Shown piece by piece: positions 47,161-56,267 of a stretch of 64,000 bases of DNA. The DNA is from Pandoraea thiooxydans. GTDB taxonomy: Bacteria > Pseudomonadota > Gammaproteobacteria > Burkholderiales > Burkholderiaceae. The translations under genes were made by a program, and so were the position numbers. The notes under the pieces were generated by a model that saw only the letters and a program-made list of their open reading frames with translations, was not told the DNA's origin and did no database searches. The DNA lies in NCBI RefSeq assembly GCF_001931675.1, contig NZ_CP014839.1:2542001-2606000 (forward strand), in the 5' to 3' direction. The stretch's first letter is position 1, and each line of letters begins with the position of its first letter.

Positions 47161-47867
47161 AAACGACGGTTCTCCCTCGTGGGTGAGACAAGCATTGTCC
47201 GCTTTTGCGGCAATGCGCGTGATTGCACCGGTACAACGCCCCCTGCGACATTGCGCCGCATGGCGATGTTCAGATGGAAAACGACCGTCGAAGTTCAGTC
47301 GCGTAGACACCGGCGCCAAGGCACCCGGCGCCGCCGCAGCGTATTCGGCAACGTTAAATTTTATTAAGCACGCCGAATGGACGGAAACTAAAAAGAAGGC
47401 AAACCGGTAGTGAATCACCGATTGATGAAAGTTTGATGATCGCCGGCGCCGTCGAAGCCGAGTTACCACCACCGATCGGCCCCAGTACCCCCGATGGCGG
47501 GTGGCGTCATCGCGACAAGCCTGAGCTGGTCGCTAACGGCCAATGAATAAATATATTACATCCAGAATTAAATATTATTTAAGGCTGCGATTTTTATTAA
47601 TCGAAGGCATTCAATGCGAATCAACATGGGACAAATCAAAGTTAACCCTAAGTAATTGATGTCTTATTTTCATGCCATATGAGGAAATAGAAATTTCGAC
47701 GCAAGTTACTGATTTTCTTGAAAAATTTTTTGACAGTTTTGATATATTAGATATTATATTCTGCATTACTTAACGCATGAACCGCGTCGCTTGACGCTTC
47801 TGGAGATGCCTATCGCCACAGTTGTCCCGAATGAGAAATCAATATTAAAAACTGATTAGGAGACGTC
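47161..47867. other. Long AT-rich gap upstream of the porin gene
   Basis: About 700 bases between divergent adc and porin genes. I see no gene. From about 47535 the sequence is strikingly AT-rich compared with the rest of the window and ends in the porin promoter. The part next to adc is of ordinary composition. Confidence 0.6.
47730..47757 (+). promoter_or_regulatory. Sigma-70 promoter of the porin gene
   Basis: A perfect -35 box TTGACA and TATTAT separated by 16 bases. Transcription would start near 47764, leaving an untranslated leader of about 104 bases, long enough for control by a small RNA, as is common for porins. Confidence 0.65.
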
Positions 47868-49016
47868 ATGAAAATAAAGTTATCCCCCGTTTTTGCTGTC
47901 GCTCTTTTGGGTGCCGCCTCGTGCGCGCATGCGCAAAGCAGCATTACCCTTTACGGCGTGATCGACGATTCGCTGACTTACTTCAACAACTCCGGAGGCA
48001 GCTCGATACTTCAACTGCAAGGTCCGAATTTCACGGCCAACAAGTGGGGCATGAAGGGCACCGAAGATCTGGGCGGTGGTCTCAAGGCGATTTTCGATCT
48101 CGAAAACGGTTTTAACCTCAATAACGGCCAGCTCGGCCAGGGAGGACTCGAGTTCGGCCGTCAGGCATTCGTCGGCCTGACGGGCGACTCCTGGGGTACC
48201 GTCACGATCGGACGCCAATACGACCCGACGGTCGACTTGATCCAGGGCATCACCGCCGACGGTGAATATGGTCCGGCCTTTGCGACCCCGGGCGACGCGG
48301 ACAACAACGACTTCACGTTCCGCGTGAATAACGCCATCAAGTATCTCAGCCCGGTCTACGCCGGACTGCAATACGAAATCCTGTACGCCTTGGGCGGCGT
48401 CGCGGGCAACCTTTCGTCCGGCCAGACTTACTCGGCAGCCGCCCTGTATACGCACGGCGGATTGAGCCTTGCCGCGGGCTACCTGTTCACCAAGAATGAT
48501 GGCGTGGGCGGCGCGGGAACCACCGAGCTGACCCAGAACAATTCGGTCACGCCGCTCTATGGCGCCATCCCCATGGTCGGGTCGCGGCAAATCGTGCAAT
48601 TGGCCGGCCAGTATGTGGTCGGCCCATTCACCGCGAATGTGCGCTACAGCAATGCGCAGTACAAGCCCTATCAAGTCTTTGCCGCATTCAATCGCACCGA
48701 AACCTTCAATACCGGCGCGGCGTCGCTGGGCTATCAGGTCACCCCGGCCGAACTGGTCGCTATCGGCTACACATTTACCAAATCCAGCGGAGCTTCCTCG
48801 GCTACCTACAACTCCATAGCCGCGACCTCGGAGTACAGCTTCTCGCAGCGCACAGCCCTGTATGCCACGGCGGCCTTCACGCATGCCAGCGGCAACACCT
48901 TCAGCGAGGACGGCTCGACCATCGTGCCGGCCGGCGGCGCGGTGGCCGACATGACCGCGACCTCGAGCACGCCGAACCAGATCGCGATCATGGCGGGCAT
49001 CAGTCACCGGTTTTAA
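47868..49016 (+). CDS. Gram-negative porin
   Basis: A 382-residue outer-membrane porin (Porin_4, betaproteobacterial general porin). The signal peptide ends AHA about residue 22; the mature part starts QSSITLYGVIDDSLTYF, the standard start of this family, and the protein ends in phenylalanine (GISHRF), as barrel proteins need. TAGGAGACGTC precedes the ATG. Trimers should let small hydrophilic solutes pass. The AT-rich upstream region and long leader suggest strong and regulated expression. Confidence 0.94.
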   Translation: MKIKLSPVFAVALLGAASCAHAQSSITLYGVIDDSLTYFNNSGGSSILQLQGPNFTANKWGMKGTEDLGGGLKAIFDLENGFNLNNGQLGQGGLEFGRQAFVGLTGDSWGTVTIGRQYDPTVDLIQGITADGEYGPAFATPGDADNNDFTFRVNNAIKYLSPVYAGLQYEILYALGGVAGNLSSGQTYSAAALYTHGGLSLAAGYLFTKNDGVGGAGTTELTQNNSVTPLYGAIPMVGSRQIVQLAGQYVVGPFTANVRYSNAQYKPYQVFAAFNRTETFNTGAASLGYQVTPAELVAIGYTFTKSSGASSATYNSIAATSEYSFSQRTALYATAAFTHASGNTFSEDGSTIVPAGGAVADMTATSSTPNQIAIMAGISHRF

Positions 49017-49087
49017 GCATTGCCGAGTTATCGTTGTACCCAGAGACTAATCAAGTCGCTTGAAGACTAAAATCGATTGGAGACATC

Positions 49088-50083
49088 ATGACCTCATCTT
49101 TCAAACTGCAAGCCGTGGCATTGAGCGCCGCAATGATCGGCCTTTTCGCCACCCCCGTGTACGCCGCCTCGCAATATCACCTGGTCAAGACCATCAATCT
49201 GCCCGGCGCGAAGGGCGGTCACGGCGATTGGGTCGCATACGACCCGCAAACCGAAACCGTCTGGCTGTCGCAAGCGCCCGATCACAACGTTGTGGTGATC
49301 GATGCCAATAAACTCGACGTCAAGGCCACCATCCCTGATGTCGAAGTGGGCAATGGCATCGACATCAATCATAAATACGCATTCATCGCCGACGCCAAGC
49401 CGAATAAATTGGTCGTCATCAACAAGCGCACCTACAAAAAAGTGGCCGACGTCGACAGCGGCGGCAAAGGACCCGATGGCGTCAACGTCGACACGCGCAC
49501 CGGCAAGGTGTTCGTGGCCAACGACGATACCAACTCGGAAGCGGTGTTCGAAGGCAAGGCGCCGTTCAAGCGCCTGACCGTTTTCAAGCTCAAGCCCGAG
49601 GACTCCAAGGACGGCCCTGACGTGGCGCTTTACGTCCGCTCGCTGGATCGGCTCTATCAGCCGGTGGGCAGCGACATCGACGTCATCAATCCCAACACCA
49701 ACAAGATCGTCGCGGTGTGGAATTTCGGCGTCAAGAGTACCGCCAAGGGTGGCATCTACGACACCAAGACCAAGCACCTGATCTTCGGCACGGGTGACAA
49801 GAAGATGCTGGTCATCGATGCCACCACCGGCAAATTGGTGACGACCATCCCAGTGGCGGGACCGGTCGATCAAACGGCGGTCGATATCGCCAAACGACGC
49901 GCCTTCATTGGCGACAAGACGGGCAACATCGAAGTCGTCGATCTCGACACCAATCAAGTGGTCGACCATATCGCGACAGAAAAGAATATGCATACGCTCG
50001 CGGTCGATACCAAGCAACACCGCCTCTTTGTCTATCTGAACGCCAGCAACAAGGTCGGCGTGTACGCGCAAAACACGCCATAG
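49088..50083 (+). CDS. YncE-like secreted beta-propeller protein
   Basis: A 331-residue protein with a signal peptide ending YAA about residue 26. The rest consists of repeated four-strand blades with motifs such as WVAYDPQTETVWLSQ, VNVDTRTGKVFVAND and VDIAKRRAFIGDKTG, as in YncE/YVTN beta-propellers. The biochemical role of the family is unknown; members sit in the periplasm. It lies 71 bases after the porin gene and 154 bases before the efflux operon, on the same strand, and may be linked to either. TTGGAGACATC precedes the ATG. Confidence 0.88.
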   Translation: MTSSFKLQAVALSAAMIGLFATPVYAASQYHLVKTINLPGAKGGHGDWVAYDPQTETVWLSQAPDHNVVVIDANKLDVKATIPDVEVGNGIDINHKYAFIADAKPNKLVVINKRTYKKVADVDSGGKGPDGVNVDTRTGKVFVANDDTNSEAVFEGKAPFKRLTVFKLKPEDSKDGPDVALYVRSLDRLYQPVGSDIDVINPNTNKIVAVWNFGVKSTAKGGIYDTKTKHLIFGTGDKKMLVIDATTGKLVTTIPVAGPVDQTAVDIAKRRAFIGDKTGNIEVVDLDTNQVVDHIATEKNMHTLAVDTKQHRLFVYLNASNKVGVYAQNTP

Positions 50084-50237
50084 AGCGTCGCTCGCCGGCG
50101 CATCGCGCCGGTCGGCATTCTCACGCAGCGATTTGCCAGGTGCCGGTGGCGGCGCCTGGCCTCCTTGACTCTTTTGATTCGCTAACCATGCTGACGAAGA
50201 ATATCGTCGTGCCCGCCACTTCAGCGCGGGGACGAAC

Positions 50238-51623
50238 ATGAAAGCACCCAATTGGCGGGTCTGCCGTGCCTACCGGCGGACCCTGTTGAGCGGCCTCGCC
50301 TGCTGTGCCCTGAGCAGCTGCGCGACCTACCACCCGCTACCGCTGGCCACGCGGGCGGATCTTGGGGCCAGCATCACGCAGGTGCGGCACACGGTGCCGG
50401 CAGGCGCGGGGCGGCCGGGCGTGAGCATCGACGTGAGCCGGGCGCTGAGCGTGGACCAGATCGGCGTGCTGGCGATCCTCAACGATCCGGCCCTGCGTGC
50501 CGAGCACGGCCAGTCCGAGCTGGCGCGCGCCGGGGTGATCCAAAGCGCGCTGCTGCCCAACCCGTCGGTGGGCCTGGGCTACGCGGCGCTGCTGGGCGGG
50601 CCCGGCACCACCGGCGCGCTCAGCGCCTCGCTGAGCCAGGACATTGCCTCGCTGGTGACTTATCACAACCGCGTGGCCTCGGCGCGCGCGCACGCGGCCC
50701 AGGTCAACGCGCAGCTGCTGTGGCAGGAGTGGCAGGTCGCGCAGAAAGCGCGCCTGCTGGCGCTGGACCTGTACTGGGGCGGGCAGGCGATCGCGGCCAG
50801 CCAGGCCCGGCTGGCCGCGCTCACGCAATTGAGCCGGCGCCTGCAGCAGGCGGTGGACCAGGGCAGCCTGAGCCTGGCCGCGCTGGGCCCCGTGCAGGCC
50901 TCGCTGGCCTCGCAGGCGCGCTCGCTGCAGGCGCTGCATTTGACGCAGATGGACAACTGGCGCGCGCTCGACGCGCTGCTGGGGCTGCGCCCGGCGGTGC
51001 GCTTCGATATCGCCCGGCCGCATCCGCCGGTGCTGCCCGCGCAGCTGGACGCGCTGGCCGCGAGCGTGGCGCAGCGCCGCCCCGACCTGATCGCGCTGCG
51101 CCTGGGCTACCGCTCGGCCGACCAGGACGTGCGCGCGGCCATCCTCGGCCAGTTCCCGGCGTTCGTGCTGGGCGGCTCGTGGAGCTCGGACACCTCGGAC
51201 GTGCGCTCGGGCGGGCCCACCGTGACCTTCGACCTGCCGATCTTCAACCGCAACCAGGGCCAGATCGCCCAGGCGCGCGCGAGCCGGCGCGTGCTGCACG
51301 CGCAGTATCAAAGCCGGCTCGATGACACGCAGGCCAGCATCCTGGCGCTGCGCGCGCGCAGCCAGTATCTGGCCGCGCGCCTGGGGCCGGCGCGGGCCGC
51401 CGCGGCCACGGCCGGCGCGCAGGCCGAGGCGGCCCGCGGGGCCTATGCCCAGCACAATCTGGACCAACGCACGCTGGACGATTATGAGAGCACTGCCTTG
51501 CAGCAGCGCCTGGCGCTGTTCGATCTGCAGCGCGGCCTGGGCGAGGCGCGCATCGCACTGACCCTGGAGCTGGGGCTGGGCCTGCCGCCCGCCCGCATCG
51601 CTCCGCTCGATTCCAAGAGGTAA
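50238..51623 (+). CDS. TolC-family outer-membrane efflux lipoprotein
   Basis: A 461-residue outer-membrane factor of a tripartite pump. The lipobox ALSSC is near residue 28. The rest has the duplicated helical hairpins and strands of the TolC/OprM group, including LNDPALRAEHGQSELARAG and FDLPIFNRNQGQIAQARAS. It forms the exit channel for the RND pump encoded by the next two genes, from which it is 3 bases away. The coding sequence is exceptionally GC-rich, as are both other genes of the operon. Confidence 0.92.
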   Translation: MKAPNWRVCRAYRRTLLSGLACCALSSCATYHPLPLATRADLGASITQVRHTVPAGAGRPGVSIDVSRALSVDQIGVLAILNDPALRAEHGQSELARAGVIQSALLPNPSVGLGYAALLGGPGTTGALSASLSQDIASLVTYHNRVASARAHAAQVNAQLLWQEWQVAQKARLLALDLYWGGQAIAASQARLAALTQLSRRLQQAVDQGSLSLAALGPVQASLASQARSLQALHLTQMDNWRALDALLGLRPAVRFDIARPHPPVLPAQLDALAASVAQRRPDLIALRLGYRSADQDVRAAILGQFPAFVLGGSWSSDTSDVRSGGPTVTFDLPIFNRNQGQIAQARASRRVLHAQYQSRLDDTQASILALRARSQYLAARLGPARAAAATAGAQAEAARGAYAQHNLDQRTLDDYESTALQQRLALFDLQRGLGEARIALTLELGLGLPPARIAPLDSKR

Positions 51624-51626
51624 GCC

Positions 51627-52673
51627 ATGAACTATCGATGGATTCTCGGCGCAGCGCTGCTCGCCGTGGGCACGGGCGCCGCCTTGGGCGCGCCGGCCAA
51701 GGACGCGGCACCGAGCGTGCTGGTCACGCTCACCGCCTTGCATCAGGGCAGCCTGGCGCGCACGGTCTCGGCCTACGGGGTGGTGCAGCCCGGGGCCGCG
51801 GGCCAGCGCACGGTGATGGCGCCGGCCTCGCAAACGGTGGGCGCGGTGTACGTGCGCGCGGGCGAGGCCGTGGCCGCGGGCGCGCCGCTGCTGCGGCTGG
51901 TGCCCAGCCCCGAGACGGCCGCGGCCTACGCGCAGGCCCGCTCGGCGCAGCGGGTGGCCCAGCAGTTGGCCACGCGCACGCAGCAGATGTTCGCGCAGCA
52001 CCTGGCCACCGCGCAGCAACTGGCCGATGCGCAGAAGGCCGCTGGCGACGCGCGCGCGACGCTGGCCGCGCTCGATGCGCAGGGCGCGAACGGGCCGACG
52101 GTGCTGCGCGCGCCGTTTCGCGCGATCGTGCTGCGCCTGTCGGCCGCGCCCGGGGCGCTGGTCTCGGCGGGCACCCCGCTGCTGGCGCTGGCCAGGCCCG
52201 AGGCCCTGGTGCTCAAGGTGGGGGTCACCCCCGCGCAGGCCGCGCTGATCCAGTCTGGCGAGTCGGCCAGCATCGCCGTGCTGGGCCAGGCGCAGCCCAT
52301 CGCGGGCCGCGTCGAGCAGCGCGGCGCGATGATCGATCCGGCCAGCGGGCTGGTGCCGGTGCAGATCGGCGTGCCGGCCAATCGGTTGCTGCCCGGCCAG
52401 GCGGCCGAGGCCACCATCACGGTGGGCCGGACGCAGGGCTATGTGGTGCCGCATGCGGCGCTGCTGGCCGACGATCAGGGCGCGCCGTACGTGGTGCAGG
52501 CCAAGGGCGGCGCCGCGCGCAAGGTGCCGGTGCGGGTGCTGGGCACGCACGGCGACCAGGACGTGATCGCCGGCGCGGGCCTGGACGCGGGCCAGCCGCT
52601 GGTGCTCTCGGGCAACTACCAGCTCGATGACGGCATGCACCTGCGGGTCGCAGCCCAGGGAGCGGCCAAATGA
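51627..52673 (+). CDS. RND efflux periplasmic adaptor
   Basis: A 348-residue membrane-fusion protein (HlyD/CusB/AcrA type) with a signal peptide ending LGA about residue 25. The lipoyl half is split around a short helical hairpin (AQRVAQQLATRTQQMFAQHL), and the beta-barrel and membrane-proximal domains follow. It bridges the inner-membrane RND pump and the outer channel. No Met- or His-rich metal site stands out, so export of organic substrates or metals cannot be told apart. Its stop overlaps the RND start as ATGA. Confidence 0.92.
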   Translation: MNYRWILGAALLAVGTGAALGAPAKDAAPSVLVTLTALHQGSLARTVSAYGVVQPGAAGQRTVMAPASQTVGAVYVRAGEAVAAGAPLLRLVPSPETAAAYAQARSAQRVAQQLATRTQQMFAQHLATAQQLADAQKAAGDARATLAALDAQGANGPTVLRAPFRAIVLRLSAAPGALVSAGTPLLALARPEALVLKVGVTPAQAALIQSGESASIAVLGQAQPIAGRVEQRGAMIDPASGLVPVQIGVPANRLLPGQAAEATITVGRTQGYVVPHAALLADDQGAPYVVQAKGGAARKVPVRVLGTHGDQDVIAGAGLDAGQPLVLSGNYQLDDGMHLRVAAQGAAK

Positions 52674-55600
52674 CGCTCGCCGGCTGGCTTCACCGTTATC
52701 GCCTGCCGGTGCTGAGCGTGGCGTTCGTGCTCACGATCGCCGGCATCTACGCGGCCATCAGCTTGCCGGTGGGCCTGTTCCCGCTGACCAGCTTCCCGCG
52801 CATTCGCATCGAGGTCGACGCGGGCAGCATGCCGGCGCGGCAGATGCTGGTCGATGTCACGCAGCCGCTGGAGGCGGCCGCGCGGGCGGTGCCCGGGGCG
52901 GTGGACGTGTCCTCGACGACCTCGCGCGGCTCGGCCGAGATCTTCGTGGACTTCCCGTGGGGCTCGGACATGAACCGGGCGCTGCTGAGCGTGGATGCGG
53001 CCTTCGCGCAGAAGCTGCCGGACCTGCCGGCGGGCACCGGGTACGATGCGATCCAGATGAGCCCGAACGTGATCATGCCGTTCGTCTCGTACGCGCTGCT
53101 CTCGGACCAGGTCTCGCCCGCGGCGTTGCGCCAGCTCGCGCGTCACCAGATCCTGCCGATGCTCACCGGCATCGCGGGCATCCGGCGCGTGGGGGTGCTC
53201 GGCGGCCAGACCCCGGAGGTGCAGGTGTCGGTGGCGCCGCAGACCCTGCAAAGCTACGGGCTGACGATCGACGACGTGGCCCACGCGCTGTCGGCCACCA
53301 ACACGGTGGCCGCGGTCGGGCGCCTGGAGGACAACGACCTGCTGTATCTGGCGGTGGCCAACAACGCCTTCACCTCGATCGAGTCGGTGCGCCGCGTGAC
53401 GGTGCCCACCGCCGGCGGCGGCATCGTGCGGCTGGACCAGATCGCCCAGGTCAAGATGGGCTCGGCCCCGCAGTGGCTGCTGGTCGACGACAACGGCCAC
53501 CCGGCGGTGACCTTCGACGTGTACCAGCAGGACCGGGCCGATTCGCTGGACCTGGCCCGCCAGGTGCAGCAGCGCCTGGACGCGTTCATGAAGACGCAGC
53601 CGGGCTCGATCCATCTGTATAAGTGGTACGACCAGACGCAGCTGGTGCGCTCCTCGATCGCCGCGCTCGAGGAGGCCATCGCCATCGGGCTGGTGTTTGC
53701 CGCGGGGGTGCTGTTCTGGTTCCTGCGCAATTGGCGGGTGACGGCCGTGGCGATGATCGTGGTGCCCATGTCGGTGCTGTGCAGCGTGCTGATCCTGTAC
53801 CTGCTGGGCATGACCCTGAACATCATGACGCTGGGCGGGATTGCCGCGGCCATCGGCCTGCTCATCGACGACGTGATCGTGATGATCGAGCATATCGCGC
53901 GGCGCGTGGGCCACCCCGATCAGACCGACCCGCATGCGGGGGTGCTGCACGCGGCGCGCGAATTCCTCTCGCCGCTGCTGGGCTCGACCCTGGCCACCAC
54001 CATCATCTTCATCCCGCTGGCGTTTCTCTCGGGCATCACCGGGGCGTTCTTCAAGTTCCTCTCGCTGACGATGGCCTCGTCGCTGATCATCTCGTTCCTG
54101 CTCACGGCCTTCACCGCGCCCTTGCTCGCGCGCGGCCTGGTCGACTTCAGCAAGTGGAAGGACCCCGGGCACGGCAAGGACACCTGGCTGCGGCGCACCC
54201 ACGCGCGCCTGCTCGACAAGCTGTTTCGCGTGCCCTTGCTGATCCTGCCGGGGCTGCTGGTGCTCATCGGCTTCGGCTACCTGGCCTACCACCACGTGGG
54301 CACCGGCTTCCTGCCGCGCATGGACGAGGGCGGCTTCGTGCTGGACTATCAGACCGCGCCGGGCACCTCGCTGGGCGAGACCAACCGGGAGCTCGCCCAG
54401 GTCGAGGCGATCCTCAAGCACAACCCGTACGTCGACACCTACTCGCGGCGCACCGGCGCGGGGCTCGGGGGCGACCTGAGCGAGACCTACCAGGGCGACT
54501 TCTTCGTGCATCTGACCGATGCGGCCAAGCGGCCCGACATCTGGCACGTGATGGACGACATCTCGGCCAAGGTCACGCAGCAGGTGCCGGGCATCGACTT
54601 CGATACGCACCAGCTGATGAGCGACATGATCGGCGACATGGTGGGGCGTCGCCAGCCGGTGGTGATCCAGCTGAGCGCGAAGGATCCGGGCGTGCTGGGG
54701 GCGGTGGCCCAGCGGGTGGCCGATGCGATCGGCAAGGTGCCGGGGATCGAGCCGGCCTCGGTCGACGACGGCGTGGTGCCGGCGGGCGACGCGCTGGAGA
54801 TCCGGGTCGACCCGGCCGCGGCCGCGCTCAAGGGCATGACCCCGGCGCAGGTCAAGGCGCAGGTCTATCACTACCTGCACGGCGCGCTGGTCACCCGCTA
54901 TCTGGGCACGGTCGAGGACGTGGGGGTGCGGCTGTGGCTCGCCGCGCCGCACACGCCGATCTACCGGGACGCGCTGGGCGCGCTGCCGCTGCGCGCGCCC
55001 AACGGGCAGCTGTTCACGCTGGGCACGGTGGCCAGCACGCGCTTCGTGGCCGGGCAGCCGCAGCTCACGCGCGACAACCTGCAGCAGATCGTGGCGGTGA
55101 CCGCGCAGATCGGCGGCGGGCACGACCTGGGCTCGACCATTGCCGCGGTCAAGCACACGCTGGCCAAGCCCGGGCTGATCCCGCCCGGGGTCAGCTACAC
55201 CTTCGGGGGCGCCTACAAGCAGCAGCAGATGGCGGTGCGCGGCATGTTGAAGGTGTTCGCCGCGGCGGTGGTCGCCGAGATCATCCTGTTGCTGTTCCTG
55301 TACCGGCGCCTGCTGATTCCGCTGATCATCATGGGCACCTCGCTGGTGTCGACCGGGGCGGTGTTCGTGGGGCTGTGGGTCACCGGGGTGGAGCTCAACA
55401 TCACGGCGATGATGGGCATGGTGATGATCATCGGCATTGCCACCGAGATGGCGATCTTCCTGGTCTCGGAGTATCAGCTGCTGCGCGAGAGCGAGGGCCT
55501 GGGGCCGCGCCAGGCGCTGCGCGAGGCCGCACTCAACCGGCTGCGCCCGATCGTGATGAGCACCCTGGCGATGATCCTGGCGCTGGTGCCGCTGGGCGCG

Positions 55601-55747
55601 GCCATCAGCGGCTCGGGCGACCAGATGCTCCAGCCCCTGGCCATCGCCATCATCGCCGGCGCCCTGGTGCAGCTGCCGCTGGTGCTGGTGGTCATGCCCG
55701 TGCTGATCGAGTTGTTCACCCGGCGCAGCGAGACGGCGACCGCGTAG
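52670..55747 (+). CDS. RND efflux pump inner-membrane transporter
   Basis: A 1025-residue, 12-helix proton antiporter. The fourth transmembrane helix carries the proton-relay pair D400 and D401 (GLLIDDVIVMIEH). Two large periplasmic loops and the C-terminal helices with MVMIIGIATEMAIFLVSEYQ complete the RND pattern. The motif near residue 400 and the length place it with the AcrB/CusA superfamily, closer to the heavy-metal or unclassified branch than to AcrB; I cannot name the substrate. A GC-rich stem-loop follows the stop. No regulator gene is next to the operon. Confidence 0.92.
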   Translation: MTLAGWLHRYRLPVLSVAFVLTIAGIYAAISLPVGLFPLTSFPRIRIEVDAGSMPARQMLVDVTQPLEAAARAVPGAVDVSSTTSRGSAEIFVDFPWGSDMNRALLSVDAAFAQKLPDLPAGTGYDAIQMSPNVIMPFVSYALLSDQVSPAALRQLARHQILPMLTGIAGIRRVGVLGGQTPEVQVSVAPQTLQSYGLTIDDVAHALSATNTVAAVGRLEDNDLLYLAVANNAFTSIESVRRVTVPTAGGGIVRLDQIAQVKMGSAPQWLLVDDNGHPAVTFDVYQQDRADSLDLARQVQQRLDAFMKTQPGSIHLYKWYDQTQLVRSSIAALEEAIAIGLVFAAGVLFWFLRNWRVTAVAMIVVPMSVLCSVLILYLLGMTLNIMTLGGIAAAIGLLIDDVIVMIEHIARRVGHPDQTDPHAGVLHAAREFLSPLLGSTLATTIIFIPLAFLSGITGAFFKFLSLTMASSLIISFLLTAFTAPLLARGLVDFSKWKDPGHGKDTWLRRTHARLLDKLFRVPLLILPGLLVLIGFGYLAYHHVGTGFLPRMDEGGFVLDYQTAPGTSLGETNRELAQVEAILKHNPYVDTYSRRTGAGLGGDLSETYQGDFFVHLTDAAKRPDIWHVMDDISAKVTQQVPGIDFDTHQLMSDMIGDMVGRRQPVVIQLSAKDPGVLGAVAQRVADAIGKVPGIEPASVDDGVVPAGDALEIRVDPAAAALKGMTPAQVKAQVYHYLHGALVTRYLGTVEDVGVRLWLAAPHTPIYRDALGALPLRAPNGQLFTLGTVASTRFVAGQPQLTRDNLQQIVAVTAQIGGGHDLGSTIAAVKHTLAKPGLIPPGVSYTFGGAYKQQQMAVRGMLKVFAAAVVAEIILLLFLYRRLLIPLIIMGTSLVSTGAVFVGLWVTGVELNITAMMGMVMIIGIATEMAIFLVSEYQLLRESEGLGPRQALREAALNRLRPIVMSTLAMILALVPLGAAISGSGDQMLQPLAIAIIAGALVQLPLVLVVMPVLIELFTRRSETATA

Positions 55748-55764
55748 TGAACGGCTATCGTCAT

Positions 55765-55788
55765 GGGAAGCGCCTTCGGGCGCTTCCC
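55765..55788 (+). terminator. Stem-loop after the RND operon
   Basis: GGGAAGCGCC and GGCGCTTCCC pair around a very small loop just after the RND stop codon. A weak T-stretch (CTCTTT) follows at a distance, so the terminator is imperfect. Confidence 0.6.
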
Positions 55789-55892
55789 TGGCGAATCTCT
55801 TTCGGCGAAACTCACCCCGCCTGAATCGATGCCCCATCTCGGTCTCCGCATTTCAAGCAGACGGACCGAGACATAACCGCCATCGCCTAGAA

Positions 55893-55906
55893 TAATGGGC
55901 CCATTA
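55893..55906. promoter_or_regulatory. Perfect 14-base palindrome
   Basis: TAATGGGCCCATTA, fully symmetrical, lies alone in the gap between the RND operon and the LysR gene. Function unknown; it could be a dimeric regulator site. Confidence 0.3.
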
Positions 55907-56195
55907 ACGTGGGTCGCCTCGTCAGACGAACGCGCCGCTCCGGTAACTGAGAAAGCAACCCTCGTAGTCGGCGTGTTCTCACGGCAATCACCGACGCAAC
56001 AGCCATCACCAATATCCCCTTTTTGCGATGCCCCCCCGACCGTGCAATCGGTAGCGGTCCCGTAGAGTTAACGTGCTCGCCGAAACATGCCCCTGCATAG
56101 CACGCTTGCTCGATACCCTGCGTCGGTTACCATTCCATCTCTTACCACTGGGTGACGGCGGCCGGATTGTCGTGACGGATAACCGGCAACGATGT

Positions 56196-56230
56196 CAATC
56201 GCGCCAGTCGCACTCACCCTGGCGCAATTG
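56196..56230. promoter_or_regulatory. Candidate LysR operator
   Basis: CAATCGCGCCAG and CTGGCGCAATTG form an inverted repeat matching at 11 of 12 positions with an 11-base spacer, 38 bases before the LysR start codon. It contains a T-N11-A type core, as LysR proteins recognise, and suits autoregulation. Confidence 0.55.
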
Positions 56231-56267
56231 AGCATTTGATCCGTTGGGTAGACCTATGGGGGCGCAC

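Larger units (their letters stand above)
55748..56267. other. Gap between the RND operon and the LysR gene
   Basis: About 520 bases without a convincing gene. It contains the stem-loop after the RND operon, the perfect palindrome TAATGGGCCCATTA at 55893-55906, and the LysR-type inverted repeat at 56196-56230. The GC content drops sharply compared with the RND genes. Confidence 0.55.

Noticed and set aside
50252-55837. Very long open frames on both strands across the RND operon
   Set aside because: Composition is almost only Gly, Ala, Arg, Pro or His and Gln, as expected when the sequence is extremely GC-rich. The true genes match RND families from end to end.
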